This document shows, piece after piece, positions 5,849-13,945 of a stretch of DNA of 15,337 bases. The notes below the pieces were generated by a model. The model worked only from the letters and a program-made list of their open reading frames with translations. It ran no database searches and was not told where the DNA came from. Numbering within the stretch: the stretch's first letter is position 1; each line of letters starts with the position of its first letter. The position numbers and the translations under genes are program-made. This stretch comes from Candidatus Mesolinea sp. (GTDB lineage Bacteria > Chloroflexota > Anaerolineae > Anaerolineales > Anaerolineaceae), in the NCBI GenBank assembly GCA_003445715.1, contig DMCS01000008.1, forward strand, positions 1 to 15,337. Reading direction: 5' to 3'.

Positions 5849-8323
5849 TTATGCTGTTGAATCTATCCATTCGTTTAATCTCAACTGAGCATCTAACCAG
5901 GCTAATTGCGTGTCTGTTGCTATAGGTTGGGACTGCTTCCAGAAGATGCTTTCGAGCAGAGCTAAGAATTGTGACTGCGTAAATTGATGCTCGATTGCGC
6001 GTAGCCATTTTAGGTCACTTAATAATTCACTCAAGTTATTCATAAAATGAAACTTTATTGATGTTGGTATGCGTCCTGCCTCGATAATTCGAGCGAAGCG
6101 TGCATTCACATTCGATGTCCAGTGCTTTAACACGACATTTTGCAGACATAAGCTAATTTGCGATTCTGCGGACAATTGGGGAAGACGTATTGTCAGCTTG
6201 CATTGAGATTCATCATAAACCAAAATGCATTCAATGGGCTTTGCATCTGCGGTTGCAATAACACCTTCGGGATGTGAAATCCCGTATATTTCCAAATTCC
6301 ACGTGCGTGCAGGAGGAGCGCTACGAAATGTAGCTACCAAAGGATTGATTTGCACGGTGAGGGTTTGATTTGCATAGGTTTGGCTAATCTCAGTCTCGTT
6401 GTATTCCCCTTGTAAGTAGGCTTGGCTTTCACCATCATCTTCATAAAGCCGAAATAAATTATCGGCACCCGCGAAGATTTTTAGGATGAATTCTTGGGGT
6501 AAAGCGGTGCCATTTGCGATTTTTTCCGTATCCATGGGAATTATTGCGCCGGCTTGAGCAAAGACAGGGATTTGCTCCTTGGAGCAATAGAGCGGATACC
6601 AACCGTCGCCTTCAAAATATTCACCGGTAAAGAAGTCATACCAATCACCAGCAGGCAGCCAGACAACCTGGCGGGCAAAGCGCGTATCGTGGTCAATCTT
6701 GCAGGTAACGGGTGCTGCGAGCAGCTGTTGGCAAAAGAGATATTCCTGCGGGCATTGATAAGCCTCTGGGCTTTCTGGCCAGCGGTAATAGAGTGGTAAT
6801 ATCATGGGTTCCCCACTGGTAGCATTACGGTAGTTGGCTGTGTAAAGCAATGGGATCAATTGGCGGCGCAGCTGCATAGCTTGGCGCACAATTTCGAGCG
6901 TATCCAAGCCATAACCCCACGGACGGCGTTCACAGTATGGATTATTGGTCGAATGCAGGCGCAAAATCGGGCTGAAAACACCTAACTGTACCCAGCGGAG
7001 GTAAAGCTCGGCTTCCTCAATGCCTTCGAAATGACCACCGATATCATGGCTCCACCAACCATAAGCTACGTTTGCAGCTGTTGCAGTGAACTCTGGTTGG
7101 AAGGCAAGCGATTCCCACGAGACAATCGTATCTCCAGAGAAACCAATGGGGTAGCGCTGCCCGCCTAACCCAGGCCAGCGGGAGAAGATAAAAGGGCGTT
7201 TTTGCGGCGTTCTACCCAAATCGTAGTAATGTAAGTGGTTCAGCATAAAAAGCGGGTCTAAACCGGCAATTTTGCTGCGCGTGCCTTGCTGCCAATCGAT
7301 CCACCAGAAATCAACCCCTTGGGCTTCCATAGGGTGATGCAAAATTTCAAAATAAGCTTTGCGGAATGCCTCGGAAGGAATATCAAATGGAATGGGCACC
7401 TTGCTGGCAGGGTCAATGCCCATAGCTGCCGCCATTTGGGGGTAGCTTTCTTCGTGTGGGTGAATCCCCTCAGCAGGGTGGAGGTTGAGCGCGGTTTTCA
7501 ATGCGTTCTGATGTAAGAACTGTAAAAATTGTTTTGGATTTGGGAAGAGTTGTTTATTCCATGTGTAGCCGGTCCAACCAGAGGATTTGTTACCTGTTTT
7601 GGTAATATGCCAATCCATATCGATAATACAGACGGAGAGAGGAATTTCGTGGCGTTTGAATTCCAGCATGAGGTCGGTTAATTCTTTTTGAGTATATGGC
7701 CAATATCGGCTCCACCAATTTCCTAAAGCCCAGCGAGGGATTAGACCAGGGCGGCCAGATATATCTTGAAAATCGCGAATAGCAGCCAAATAATCCTGAC
7801 CATAGCCGAAAAAGTACCAATCGCGAGTGTCTGGATCGGCGCCGCGTGGCGCGAGGGTTGTATCGCTTGTGAAGACGAGTGACTGGCTGTCATCTATCAA
7901 GCTCCAGCCAGAGCGAGAAACCAAGCCTTTTTCTAAAGGAATGCGTCCGTTGGCACGGTCGAGTGTGCGGGCAGTGCCGCGTAAATTAGCTTGGTCGCGA
8001 TCCCCATAGCTCCAAGTAACTCCAGTTGCTTTGAGCCGAATTTGGATAAATCGGGCGATGGGCACTTCACCTAAGCGGTATGTCAGTTCCAAATCAGGTG
8101 TCTCGATGATCAACTTGCCGTTTGTCTCGTAGGTTTGGAACTCGGGCACTGCTTGGTTGCGATACCAAAACACTTGGCTGGGGCGATCCTCGAAGGTTTG
8201 CTCGGGAGAAAATTCGATACGGATAAGACGGCTTTTCTGCACAGTAAAACGCATTGGTCCAGATAAAACGACGGCTTGAGGGTTAGAGATTGGATCAAAG
8301 ACGGGCTTTGCAGCAGAAAACAT
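5849..8323 (-). CDS. Glycoside hydrolase family 31 (alpha-glucosidase type) with C-terminal extension
   Basis: GH31 enzymes hydrolyse terminal alpha-linked sugars by a retaining mechanism. The 824-aa product has an N-terminal beta-sandwich (about 15-190) and a TIM barrel (about 195-530). The barrel has DMDWH (235-239), WWIDWQQG (340-347) with likely nucleophile Asp343, SRWPGLGGQRYP (381-392), FSGD (395-398) with likely acid/base Asp398, and SHDIGGH. C-terminal beta domains follow, including the DUF5110-like DDGES region. The nucleophile motif is WIDWQQ rather than WIDMNE of classical alpha-glucosidases, so substrate should not be assumed. Residues about 735-824 are a helical-looking tail beyond the usual fold. 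No signal peptide is seen, so it is probably cytoplasmic. GAGAGGTG lies 3 nt before the ATG. It lies downstream of the ABC1 gene on the same strand but has its own candidate promoter. Confidence 0.93.
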   Translation of the reverse strand: MFSAAKPVFDPISNPQAVVLSGPMRFTVQKSRLIRIEFSPEQTFEDRPSQVFWYRNQAVPEFQTYETNGKLIIETPDLELTYRLGEVPIARFIQIRLKATGVTWSYGDRDQANLRGTARTLDRANGRIPLEKGLVSRSGWSLIDDSQSLVFTSDTTLAPRGADPDTRDWYFFGYGQDYLAAIRDFQDISGRPGLIPRWALGNWWSRYWPYTQKELTDLMLEFKRHEIPLSVCIIDMDWHITKTGNKSSGWTGYTWNKQLFPNPKQFLQFLHQNALKTALNLHPAEGIHPHEESYPQMAAAMGIDPASKVPIPFDIPSEAFRKAYFEILHHPMEAQGVDFWWIDWQQGTRSKIAGLDPLFMLNHLHYYDLGRTPQKRPFIFSRWPGLGGQRYPIGFSGDTIVSWESLAFQPEFTATAANVAYGWWSHDIGGHFEGIEEAELYLRWVQLGVFSPILRLHSTNNPYCERRPWGYGLDTLEIVRQAMQLRRQLIPLLYTANYRNATSGEPMILPLYYRWPESPEAYQCPQEYLFCQQLLAAPVTCKIDHDTRFARQVVWLPAGDWYDFFTGEYFEGDGWYPLYCSKEQIPVFAQAGAIIPMDTEKIANGTALPQEFILKIFAGADNLFRLYEDDGESQAYLQGEYNETEISQTYANQTLTVQINPLVATFRSAPPARTWNLEIYGISHPEGVIATADAKPIECILVYDESQCKLTIRLPQLSAESQISLCLQNVVLKHWTSNVNARFARIIEAGRIPTSIKFHFMNNLSELLSDLKWLRAIEHQFTQSQFLALLESIFWKQSQPIATDTQLAWLDAQLRLNEWIDSTA

Positions 8324-8354
8324 AGCACCTCTCGAAGTTGAAAATTTCTTTTAT

Positions 8355-8383
8355 TTTATACGCAAATTTAGTCCTCAGGACCG
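8355..8383 (-). promoter_or_regulatory. Candidate GH31 promoter with small palindrome
   Basis: On the minus strand TATAAA (8360-8355) would give a leader of about 25 nt with a Shine-Dalgarno site. GTCCTCAGGAC (8371-8381), 5-bp half-sites around one base, overlaps where the -35 box would lie and could be an operator. The -35 match itself is poor. Confidence 0.35.
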
Positions 8384-8446
8384 AAACCCGGAATTTATGA
8401 GATTATTGAGAAGATGTTGGATCACCAAAGGAGCTTGAGCTATTAA

Positions 8447-10120
8447 TTATCGATTTCTATAAGTGGAGAAAGCTAGCCATATAACAATGGCAATGATACC
8501 TATGATGCAAATACCGATGGGAATAAAGATTAACGCATTGCTCAGTGCAATTGGCAGGAGCAATGCGATGGCGAGAACGAGGCTCGCAATGAAGATGCTG
8601 AAGGCAAGTTGGTTCAATCCGTGAACGATTTCCTTTTTTTCTTTCTCTCTCCCTATCAGATTTATATCTAAAGGCTGATTTTGGTCAATGCGCTCAACCA
8701 GCCTGCGGGAAGCGCGGGGAAGCAATCGGGCGACTTCTTCCCAATCCATCGATTGACGCACAAGATATCTAATCCATTCTTTTTTAGGCAAGAGCATTTC
8801 AATGCGCAGTTTGCGCACAATTGGTTCAGAAATTTCAAAAATATCCAGTTCTGGGTAAAGCTGTAACCCAATGCCTTCCATCATCCCCAAGGTTTTACCC
8901 AGCAGCCAAAAATCTGGTGAGAGCGTGAGGGTATAACGGGTAACGAGTTTAGTAAAATCCTGCAGGATATCCTGAAAGTGGAATTCCTTGAGTGGCAAGC
9001 CGGCATATTTTTGTAGCAAGTGCTCCATATCCCGTTCTAAGCGGTCTCGATCCACATCTGGTGGCAAAGCATTCATGCGGAAGAGTTCATCAACGATGCC
9101 TTCGGCATCCATGGCAATGGCATTGATATACATACGCGTAAGGCTTTGCCGGTCTCGCGAAGTTAGCTCACCTACCATACCGAAATCCATCGCGCCAATT
9201 GTTCCATCTTGGAGGACGAGAAAATTACCTCCGTGGGGGTCTGCATGGTAAAAGCCATCCTCGAGGACTTCCTTAACAATCATCGCGACGGTGTTATAAG
9301 CTACCTTTTTGCGGTTGATACCTGCTTCTTCGATAGCAGCGATATCGGTTATTTTGATGCCATGCAGCTCTTCCATGACTAAAACCCGCCGGGTAGAGTA
9401 GTCCCAGTAAATTGTGGGGATGTGAATGCGCTCATCACCGTTAAAATTCTCGCGAAAACGGTCAGCATTGCGACCTTCGCGGTAGTAGTCCAGTTCATTA
9501 CGCAGGGTAGTGGCAAAAGAATCGATAATATCGACAGGGTGATTGCGCTCACCCCAAGGAGTTCGCTCTGCTAAGGCTGCCAGATCTCCTAGAATAGAGA
9601 GGTCTACATCGATGATGCTTTGGATGTTTGGCCTTTGCACTTTAATCACGACCCTCCTGCCATTCTTCAGGCGAGCAGAATGCACTTGGCCCAAAGAGGC
9701 AGAAGCAAGTGGAAGCGGATTGATTTCCGTAAATACTTGTTCGATTTCTTCTCCCAGCTCTTCGATCAGGACCGCATGAATCGTTTCCCAAGTCTCTGGA
9801 TGAACCGAATCTTCTAATTTTGCTAATTCCTGAATGAACTCTGGAGCAAGTAGGTCAGGACGGGTAGAAAGAATTTGGCCAACTTTGATGAAGGTGGGAC
9901 CGAGCTCTTCTAAAGCCAAGCGGAAATGCACCGCGCGAGATTTGAGATCCTCTTCAGTTTTATGGGTATCCTCAGGCGGGGTTGGAAAGAAGGAGCGCTT
10001 TATTTGGAGTTTCGCTAAAGCATATCCAAAACCGTGCTTGATAAATGTCGAAATAATCTGCTGGTATCGTTTGCGATGAGAAATCTTGGGAGGGGGAGAT
10101 TTGACGGGAGTCTCATTCAT
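8447..10120 (-). CDS. ABC1/UbiB (AarF)-family kinase-like protein
   Basis: UbiB/ADCK proteins are atypical kinase-fold ATPases, usually membrane-anchored and linked to isoprenoid quinone or other lipid handling. The 557-aa product has the hallmarks: KVGQILSTRPDLL (79-91, the KxGQ motif), the Ala-rich nucleotide loop ASASLGQVH (139-147), Lys160 in VVIKVQRP, NELD (208-211, ExD motif), YHADPHGGN (291-299) and DFG (312-314). Two TM helices lie near the C-terminus (about 506-528 and 532-553), as in bacterial UbiB. The ATG is preceded by CAGGGA. The similar upstream ATG 4 nt away is out of frame. No ubiquinone or menaquinone synthesis gene is adjacent, so the pathway is open and the symbol is left blank. 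GH31 lies downstream after 123 nt; the P-type ATPase gene is upstream. Confidence 0.93.
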   Translation of the reverse strand: MNETPVKSPPPKISHRKRYQQIISTFIKHGFGYALAKLQIKRSFFPTPPEDTHKTEEDLKSRAVHFRLALEELGPTFIKVGQILSTRPDLLAPEFIQELAKLEDSVHPETWETIHAVLIEELGEEIEQVFTEINPLPLASASLGQVHSARLKNGRRVVIKVQRPNIQSIIDVDLSILGDLAALAERTPWGERNHPVDIIDSFATTLRNELDYYREGRNADRFRENFNGDERIHIPTIYWDYSTRRVLVMEELHGIKITDIAAIEEAGINRKKVAYNTVAMIVKEVLEDGFYHADPHGGNFLVLQDGTIGAMDFGMVGELTSRDRQSLTRMYINAIAMDAEGIVDELFRMNALPPDVDRDRLERDMEHLLQKYAGLPLKEFHFQDILQDFTKLVTRYTLTLSPDFWLLGKTLGMMEGIGLQLYPELDIFEISEPIVRKLRIEMLLPKKEWIRYLVRQSMDWEEVARLLPRASRRLVERIDQNQPLDINLIGREKEKKEIVHGLNQLAFSIFIASLVLAIALLLPIALSNALIFIPIGICIIGIIAIVIWLAFSTYRNR

Positions 10121-10235
10121 TGGTTGTTCCCTGGGTTTCTTGGCTAAACTCTCATTTTTAAGTTTCTCTTAGGCTTGACGAGTTATTATCTGACAACAAG
10201 AAATTAAGGCTGAAAGATTATTCCAAGTCACTAAT

Positions 10236-10241
10236 ATTATA
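10236..10241 (-). promoter_or_regulatory. Proximal -10 box upstream of the ABC1 gene
   Basis: A perfect TATAAT on the minus strand about 115 nt before the ABC1 start codon. No good -35 box lies at 16-18 nt (best GTTCAA at 16). Confidence 0.4.
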
Positions 10242-10272
10242 CTCAGCAATCAATAGTTTGAACCAGGTTTGC

Positions 10273-10356
10273 AGACCATCACGAGGATACCTGCGGGTTT
10301 TCTAGTAAAATTATTAAATCTGACTGCTGATAAGACGTTTATGACTGTGATGGTCT
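10273..10356. repeat. 10-bp perfect inverted repeat AGACCATCAC ... GTGATGGTCT
   Basis: Arms at 10273-10282 and 10347-10356 match perfectly over 10 bp with 64 nt between them. One arm lies inside the spacer of the distal promoter, the other in its transcribed leader. Arm centres are 74 bp apart, close to seven helical turns, so paired protein binding or a long RNA stem are both possible. Confidence 0.55.
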
Positions 10357-10366
10357 ATTCTGTCAA
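10338..10366 (-). promoter_or_regulatory. Distal candidate promoter upstream of the ABC1 gene
   Basis: On the minus strand a consensus TTGACA (10366-10361) is followed after 17 nt by CATAAA (10343-10338). It would start RNA near 10331 and give a leader of about 210 nt before the ABC1 ATG. The -35 box is the best in the window; the -10 box matches 4 of 6. Confidence 0.5.
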
Positions 10367-10426
10367 GAGGATGTTGGGAAAGTGGGGGAAATATCACACT
10401 AACGAAATTTATACCAGAAAAATATC

Positions 10427-10442
10427 CTTTTTCTCGAAAAAG
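10427..10442 (-). terminator. Possible weak hairpin after the P-type ATPase gene
   Basis: CTTTTTCTCGAAAAAG is self-complementary (6 bp with a 4-nt loop) and lies 33 nt past the ATPase stop codon. On the minus strand a short T-run (ATTTTTC) follows. The stem is almost all A-T, so termination is doubtful. Confidence 0.25.
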
Positions 10443-10475
10443 AACCCATTTGAGTTATTCAACCCCATTCATAGT

Positions 10476-12974
10476 CTAATCGTTATTATGTAAACGGTTA
10501 GCAAAATATTTGCCCGCCTCAACGACACCCAAAAGTAGAACCGCAATTCCAGCTACAGTTGCCCATTCAGTTGCTGCCAGCGGAACGACACCCAAAGCTT
10601 CTCCTAAGTTTGGAATGAGAAAAGGTAGGAGTGCCGTAGCAATACCAAGCAAAACAGTCCAGATCAAGTACATATTCTCTTTGAGGGGCACCATCTTGTT
10701 CAAAGGCTTGCGCATCGAGCGATAAGCAAAAATGTAAACCATCGAGTTAATCGCAAGACTTGCAAAGACTATGCTCCGCCCGGCTATAGGACTTCCATGG
10801 ATTGTCGAATAATGGTTGAAGATCAGCAAGGCAAACACTGAACTGGTTATGCTGATGACTGCGATTAAGATGTAGCCAAGACGTGTGAGGATAGGCGCGT
10901 TTTTGGGTTTTGGTTTCTCGTCCATGATCCCAGGCTCCGTAGGCTCGAACCCAAGGATGATATCCGAAGGACCGTCGCAAATCAGGTGTATCCACAAAAT
11001 CTGGGCGACAGTCAATGGGGCTGGCCAGCCTAGCAGCATTGCAGCAAAAATTGCGAGCACCTCGGCAAAGGAGTTCGAGAGCGTATAGGCGACCACTTTA
11101 CGTATGTTTTGGAATATCGTGCGGCCTTCCTCGATGGCAGCTACGATGGTGCGGAAATTGTTATCTAAGAGCACGAGGTCGGCTGTCTCTTTTGCCACGT
11201 CGGTGGCGCTCCCCACAACAACGCCAATGTTTGCCCGTTTAAGCGCAGGCGCATCGTTAACGCCATCCCCAATCATCGCAGTTACTTCATCGTTGGCTTG
11301 GAGGGCTTTAATAATGCGTAGTTTGTCGTTAGGGCGAATGCGCGCGAAAATAACAATATGCCCAACTTCCTTTTGCAACTGCTCGTCACTCATCTGTTTG
11401 AGTTCTTCGCCATCAATGACGCGATCTCCATCGCGGAAAAGTCCGAGATTTCTGCCAATTCGTTCTGCGGTTTTTTGGTAATCTCCAGTAATCATCACAA
11501 CGCGGATGCCGGCATGCTGGGCGACTTCGACGGATTCCAAAACTCCTTCGCGTATGGGGTCTTCCATACCGAGTAAGCCCAACCAAATATAGCTTGTATG
11601 ATTTTCCAAAGGGCTGATAGGACGGTACGCTAAACCTAAGGTGCGCAATCCCTGACTAGCCCAGGCGTCAATTTCTGCTATAATCCGTGCTTTTTCTTGT
11701 GGGTTCACTTGGCACATATCAAGGACAATTTCCGGTGCGCCTTTGAGGAAGTTATATTGCTCACCATTCTCTAAGCGATTGATGGTGATCATAAATTTCG
11801 TTTCACTCGTGAACAGTTCCTCATCCAAGCGTTCAGCGCTATCGAAAAGCTCCTGAGCATGCCCATTTAGTTCTCCCTGTGCATATTCCCACAAAGCCAC
11901 ATCCACCGGACCTTCAAGGTTGTTGCACAATACCATCGTTTGCAAGGCGCGCTGCTTATCTACTATGTCCGTGTGATTGACGCGCATCCTGCCTTCCGTT
12001 AATGTGCCAGTTTTATCTGTGCAAATCGTGGTGACAGAACCCAAAGTTTCGACGGCTAATAAGCGCTTGACCAAACCATTACGCTTGAGGATCTTACGCA
12101 TCCCTAAAACTAAGATTAATGTTACAGCGATAAGGAGACCTTCTGGGACGGCTGCAATGGCGAGAATGATTGAAGTGCGGAGCATTTCAAAGAATTCACG
12201 CCCCATAATCAATCCCGAGATCAGGATTGCTAAGGTAAATATGACCACAATGCGAGTGAGAGATTTGCTGAAATTTTTCAGGCGAATTTGGAGAGGCGTT
12301 TCCTCTTCAATGCCTTCGTGAATGCTAGCTGCGATTTTGCCAAGCTCGGTTTGGGTGCCAGTATGGACTACGCGCATATATACCCGGCCGGTGACAATTG
12401 TTGTCCCCATGAAAAGTCTATTAACATCGGTGGGGTTTTTAGGATCCTCAATGGGGCTTTTGCGCACTGGTTCGCTTTCGCCGGTCAGGATGGATTCATC
12501 AACTGATAGTTTGACAGCTTCCAAGATAACACCGTCAGCCGGGACTTTTTCACCAGCATTTAACACAACCAGATCTCCGGGTACGAGCTCCCAAATCTCA
12601 ACCTCTTTACGCTCAGGTCCATGAGGAGTGATGCGAATGACGGTTGTCATTGGCTTGAGCAAGCTTTTCAATGCTAGGTAAGTATTTTGCGCTTGATACT
12701 CCTGGAAGAAACCTAAAATAGTATCGGCAATGACCACAATCATGATAATGATGAAATCTTGCGTTTCCCGAAGAACTAGGGAAATTAGAGCAGCGGCGAG
12801 GATGATATAGATGAGTGGACTCTTGAACTGGTTAAGTAAAATTGTCCACCATTGAGTTTTCTTTTCTTCAGGCAGGATATTTTTACCAAATTCTTGGCGT
12901 CGGGCTAATACTTCTTCCTCGGTTAAACCTGAAAAAGACTTATGATTGGGGGAGGTAAATTCGGTTGTAAGCAA
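10476..12974 (-). CDS. P2-type cation-transporting ATPase
   Basis: This is an ATP-driven membrane pump of the Ca2+/Mn2+/Na+ group of P-type ATPases. The 832-aa product has the N-terminal cation-ATPase segment, TGES (164-167, actuator domain), PEGLL (277-281, M4), DKTGTLT (320-326) with phosphorylated Asp320, KGAPE (411-415, nucleotide domain), TGD (496-498) and GDGVNDAP (569-576). About ten TM helices are visible: two near 53-90, M3-M4 near 242-291 and six after about 625. It has no N-terminal heavy-metal CxxC, so it is not a copper/zinc type. M5 reads SNSFAEV and M6 HLICDGPSD: Glu278, Glu638 and Asp667 are kept, but His663 and Cys666 stand where SERCA has Asn and Thr. The ion is therefore uncertain. 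The start is TTG 12974 with AGGAAG 5 nt upstream; no nearby ATG serves as well. Confidence 0.93.
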   Translation of the reverse strand: MLTTEFTSPNHKSFSGLTEEEVLARRQEFGKNILPEEKKTQWWTILLNQFKSPLIYIILAAALISLVLRETQDFIIIMIVVIADTILGFFQEYQAQNTYLALKSLLKPMTTVIRITPHGPERKEVEIWELVPGDLVVLNAGEKVPADGVILEAVKLSVDESILTGESEPVRKSPIEDPKNPTDVNRLFMGTTIVTGRVYMRVVHTGTQTELGKIAASIHEGIEEETPLQIRLKNFSKSLTRIVVIFTLAILISGLIMGREFFEMLRTSIILAIAAVPEGLLIAVTLILVLGMRKILKRNGLVKRLLAVETLGSVTTICTDKTGTLTEGRMRVNHTDIVDKQRALQTMVLCNNLEGPVDVALWEYAQGELNGHAQELFDSAERLDEELFTSETKFMITINRLENGEQYNFLKGAPEIVLDMCQVNPQEKARIIAEIDAWASQGLRTLGLAYRPISPLENHTSYIWLGLLGMEDPIREGVLESVEVAQHAGIRVVMITGDYQKTAERIGRNLGLFRDGDRVIDGEELKQMSDEQLQKEVGHIVIFARIRPNDKLRIIKALQANDEVTAMIGDGVNDAPALKRANIGVVVGSATDVAKETADLVLLDNNFRTIVAAIEEGRTIFQNIRKVVAYTLSNSFAEVLAIFAAMLLGWPAPLTVAQILWIHLICDGPSDIILGFEPTEPGIMDEKPKPKNAPILTRLGYILIAVISITSSVFALLIFNHYSTIHGSPIAGRSIVFASLAINSMVYIFAYRSMRKPLNKMVPLKENMYLIWTVLLGIATALLPFLIPNLGEALGVVPLAATEWATVAGIAVLLLGVVEAGKYFANRLHNND

Positions 12975-13310
12975 TTTTGCTTCCTATCATTTATCTGAGT
13001 TTTGGCTTTGATGAATAAAATTTTTTCTAATGTCTTACTTGACAGCGCTTGATAATCCTCTTGCTCTATAGACTAAGTTTAACTTATATTTTTATAAATA
13101 CATTGCTCTTCCCTTCTCAGACTGAAGCTTAGGCGGGCAAGGAAATAATCCGTTGAACACTCTAAAAAATACCGCAAAAGAATGTTTTTGTCATCAAACG
13201 AAAGTATTAAATCAGTATCATCACAAAAAATCACCCCATGTCTTAAGGCACCGTTTCATCTAATCAATGAGAACGATGGAGATAACATATAAGCGGATCA
13301 ATTCGTTAAT
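12975..13310. other. Intergenic region upstream of the ATPase gene
   Basis: About 336 AT-rich nucleotides between the tRNA-Asp terminator and the ATPase start. It must hold the ATPase promoter, but I could not pick a convincing minus-strand -35/-10 pair. The only clear site is the AGGAAG ribosome binding site at 12980-12985. No coding region or RNA family is recognised. Confidence 0.5.
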
Positions 13311-13355
13311 AAAAAGTAAAAGGACTCTCTTTGTAAAAATTGAGAGAGTCCTTTT
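13311..13355 (-). terminator. Rho-independent terminator of tRNA-Asp
   Basis: Arms 13343-13355 and 13318-13330 are perfectly complementary over 13 bp (AGGACTCTCT core) with a 12-nt loop. On the minus strand they are followed by ACTTTTT. The hairpin begins 12 nt after the tRNA 3' end, so it terminates the tRNA transcript, and the gene is a single-gene unit. Confidence 0.88.
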
Positions 13356-13367
13356 CAGCGTCTGGTG

Positions 13368-13441
13368 CGGGAGCGACGGGATTTGAACCCGCGATCTTGG
13401 CCTTGACAGGGCCACATGTTAGACCACTACACCACGCCCCC
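13368..13441 (-). tRNA. trnD: tRNA-Asp (anticodon GTC)
   Basis: All stems fold: acceptor GGGGGCG with CGCTCCC (one G-T pair), D-stem GTGT/ACAT, anticodon stem TGGCC/GGCCA around loop CTGTCAA, 5-nt variable loop, and T-stem GCGGG/CCCGT around TTCAAAT. Discriminator is G73, as expected for Asp. Total is 74 nt. The genome reads GCACCA after the stem, but the discriminator G is followed by CAC, so CCA is not encoded in register and must be added enzymatically. Own promoter and terminator flank it. Confidence 0.97.
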
Positions 13442-13452
13442 AAGCGCTAATG

Positions 13453-13481
13453 AGTTTATCATACCCCTTATAGTACGTCAA
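13453..13481 (-). promoter_or_regulatory. tRNA-Asp promoter
   Basis: On the minus strand TTGACG (13481-13476), 17 nt, then TAAACT (13458-13453) preceded by TGA as in an extended -10. RNA would begin near 13446, about 5 nt before the mature tRNA. Confidence 0.65.
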
Positions 13482-13591
13482 GCAAAACCACAGCCTTTGA
13501 ACCGCTTAACGCGATGATAGCCATGCTGCTACAAAGCCAATGTTCAACCGTGCCTATTGCTGCTCATTGAAAAACAGCAAAAGGGTGATGT

Positions 13592-13915
13592 TCAATCGGT
13601 TTCTTGTTCAAGCTCTTCTGAGGCTTTTGTTACCTTTTTCTTAACTGCTTTAGCCTCTTCTTCTACGGTTTCAAGAGCTTCTTCGCCCATTTGCATTCCC
13701 TTGGAGAGAATTTCCTTATAGGCTTCTTCAGCTTTCTTTTTCGTCTCCTCAAAAGTTTCTTGGCTTTTATCTTTTAGTTCGATGGCTCTATCTTTAATAA
13801 TCTGCCTTGTTTCCTCACCGGTTTGTGGGGCGAGTAAAAGCGACGTAATCGCTCCGGCTAGAGAACCAATGACAAAACCCATTAAAAACGCTCCAAAATT
13901 TTTTTGTTCGGACAT
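13592..13915 (-). CDS. YtxH-like small membrane protein
   Basis: The 107-aa product has one N-terminal membrane segment with small residues (about 9-28, GFVIGSLAGAITSLLLAP) followed by TGEETRQ. Residues about 35-105 are highly charged, rich in Glu and Lys, and should form a long helix or coiled coil. This is the layout of the YtxH/general-stress protein family, whose biochemical role is not known. Start ATG 13915 has GAGAGGAG 7 nt upstream. The gene lies 30 nt after the DUF948-like gene; the two probably form one transcript and may act together at the membrane. Confidence 0.8.
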   Translation of the reverse strand: MSEQKNFGAFLMGFVIGSLAGAITSLLLAPQTGEETRQIIKDRAIELKDKSQETFEETKKKAEEAYKEILSKGMQMGEEALETVEEEAKAVKKKVTKASEELEQETD

Positions 13916-13945
13916 GTTAGTACTCCTCTCTATTGTGATATCTGG

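Larger units (their letters stand above)
10121..10475. other. 355-nt intergenic region between the ATPase and ABC1 genes
   Basis: I see no convincing gene here. It holds two candidate minus-strand promoter elements for the ABC1 gene, a 10-bp inverted repeat and, near the ATPase stop, an AT-rich hairpin; these are listed separately. The plus-strand open frame at 10269-10493 has no Shine-Dalgarno site and no family character. Confidence 0.6.

Noticed and set aside
10269..10493. 74-aa + strand frame in the ATPase-ABC1 intergenic region
   Set aside because: No Shine-Dalgarno site, odd composition, and it runs over promoter elements and the end of the ATPase gene.
13363..13367. Genome-encoded CCA end of tRNA-Asp
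   Set aside because: CCA is present in GCACCA but two bases out of register with the discriminator G, so it cannot be the mature 3' end.
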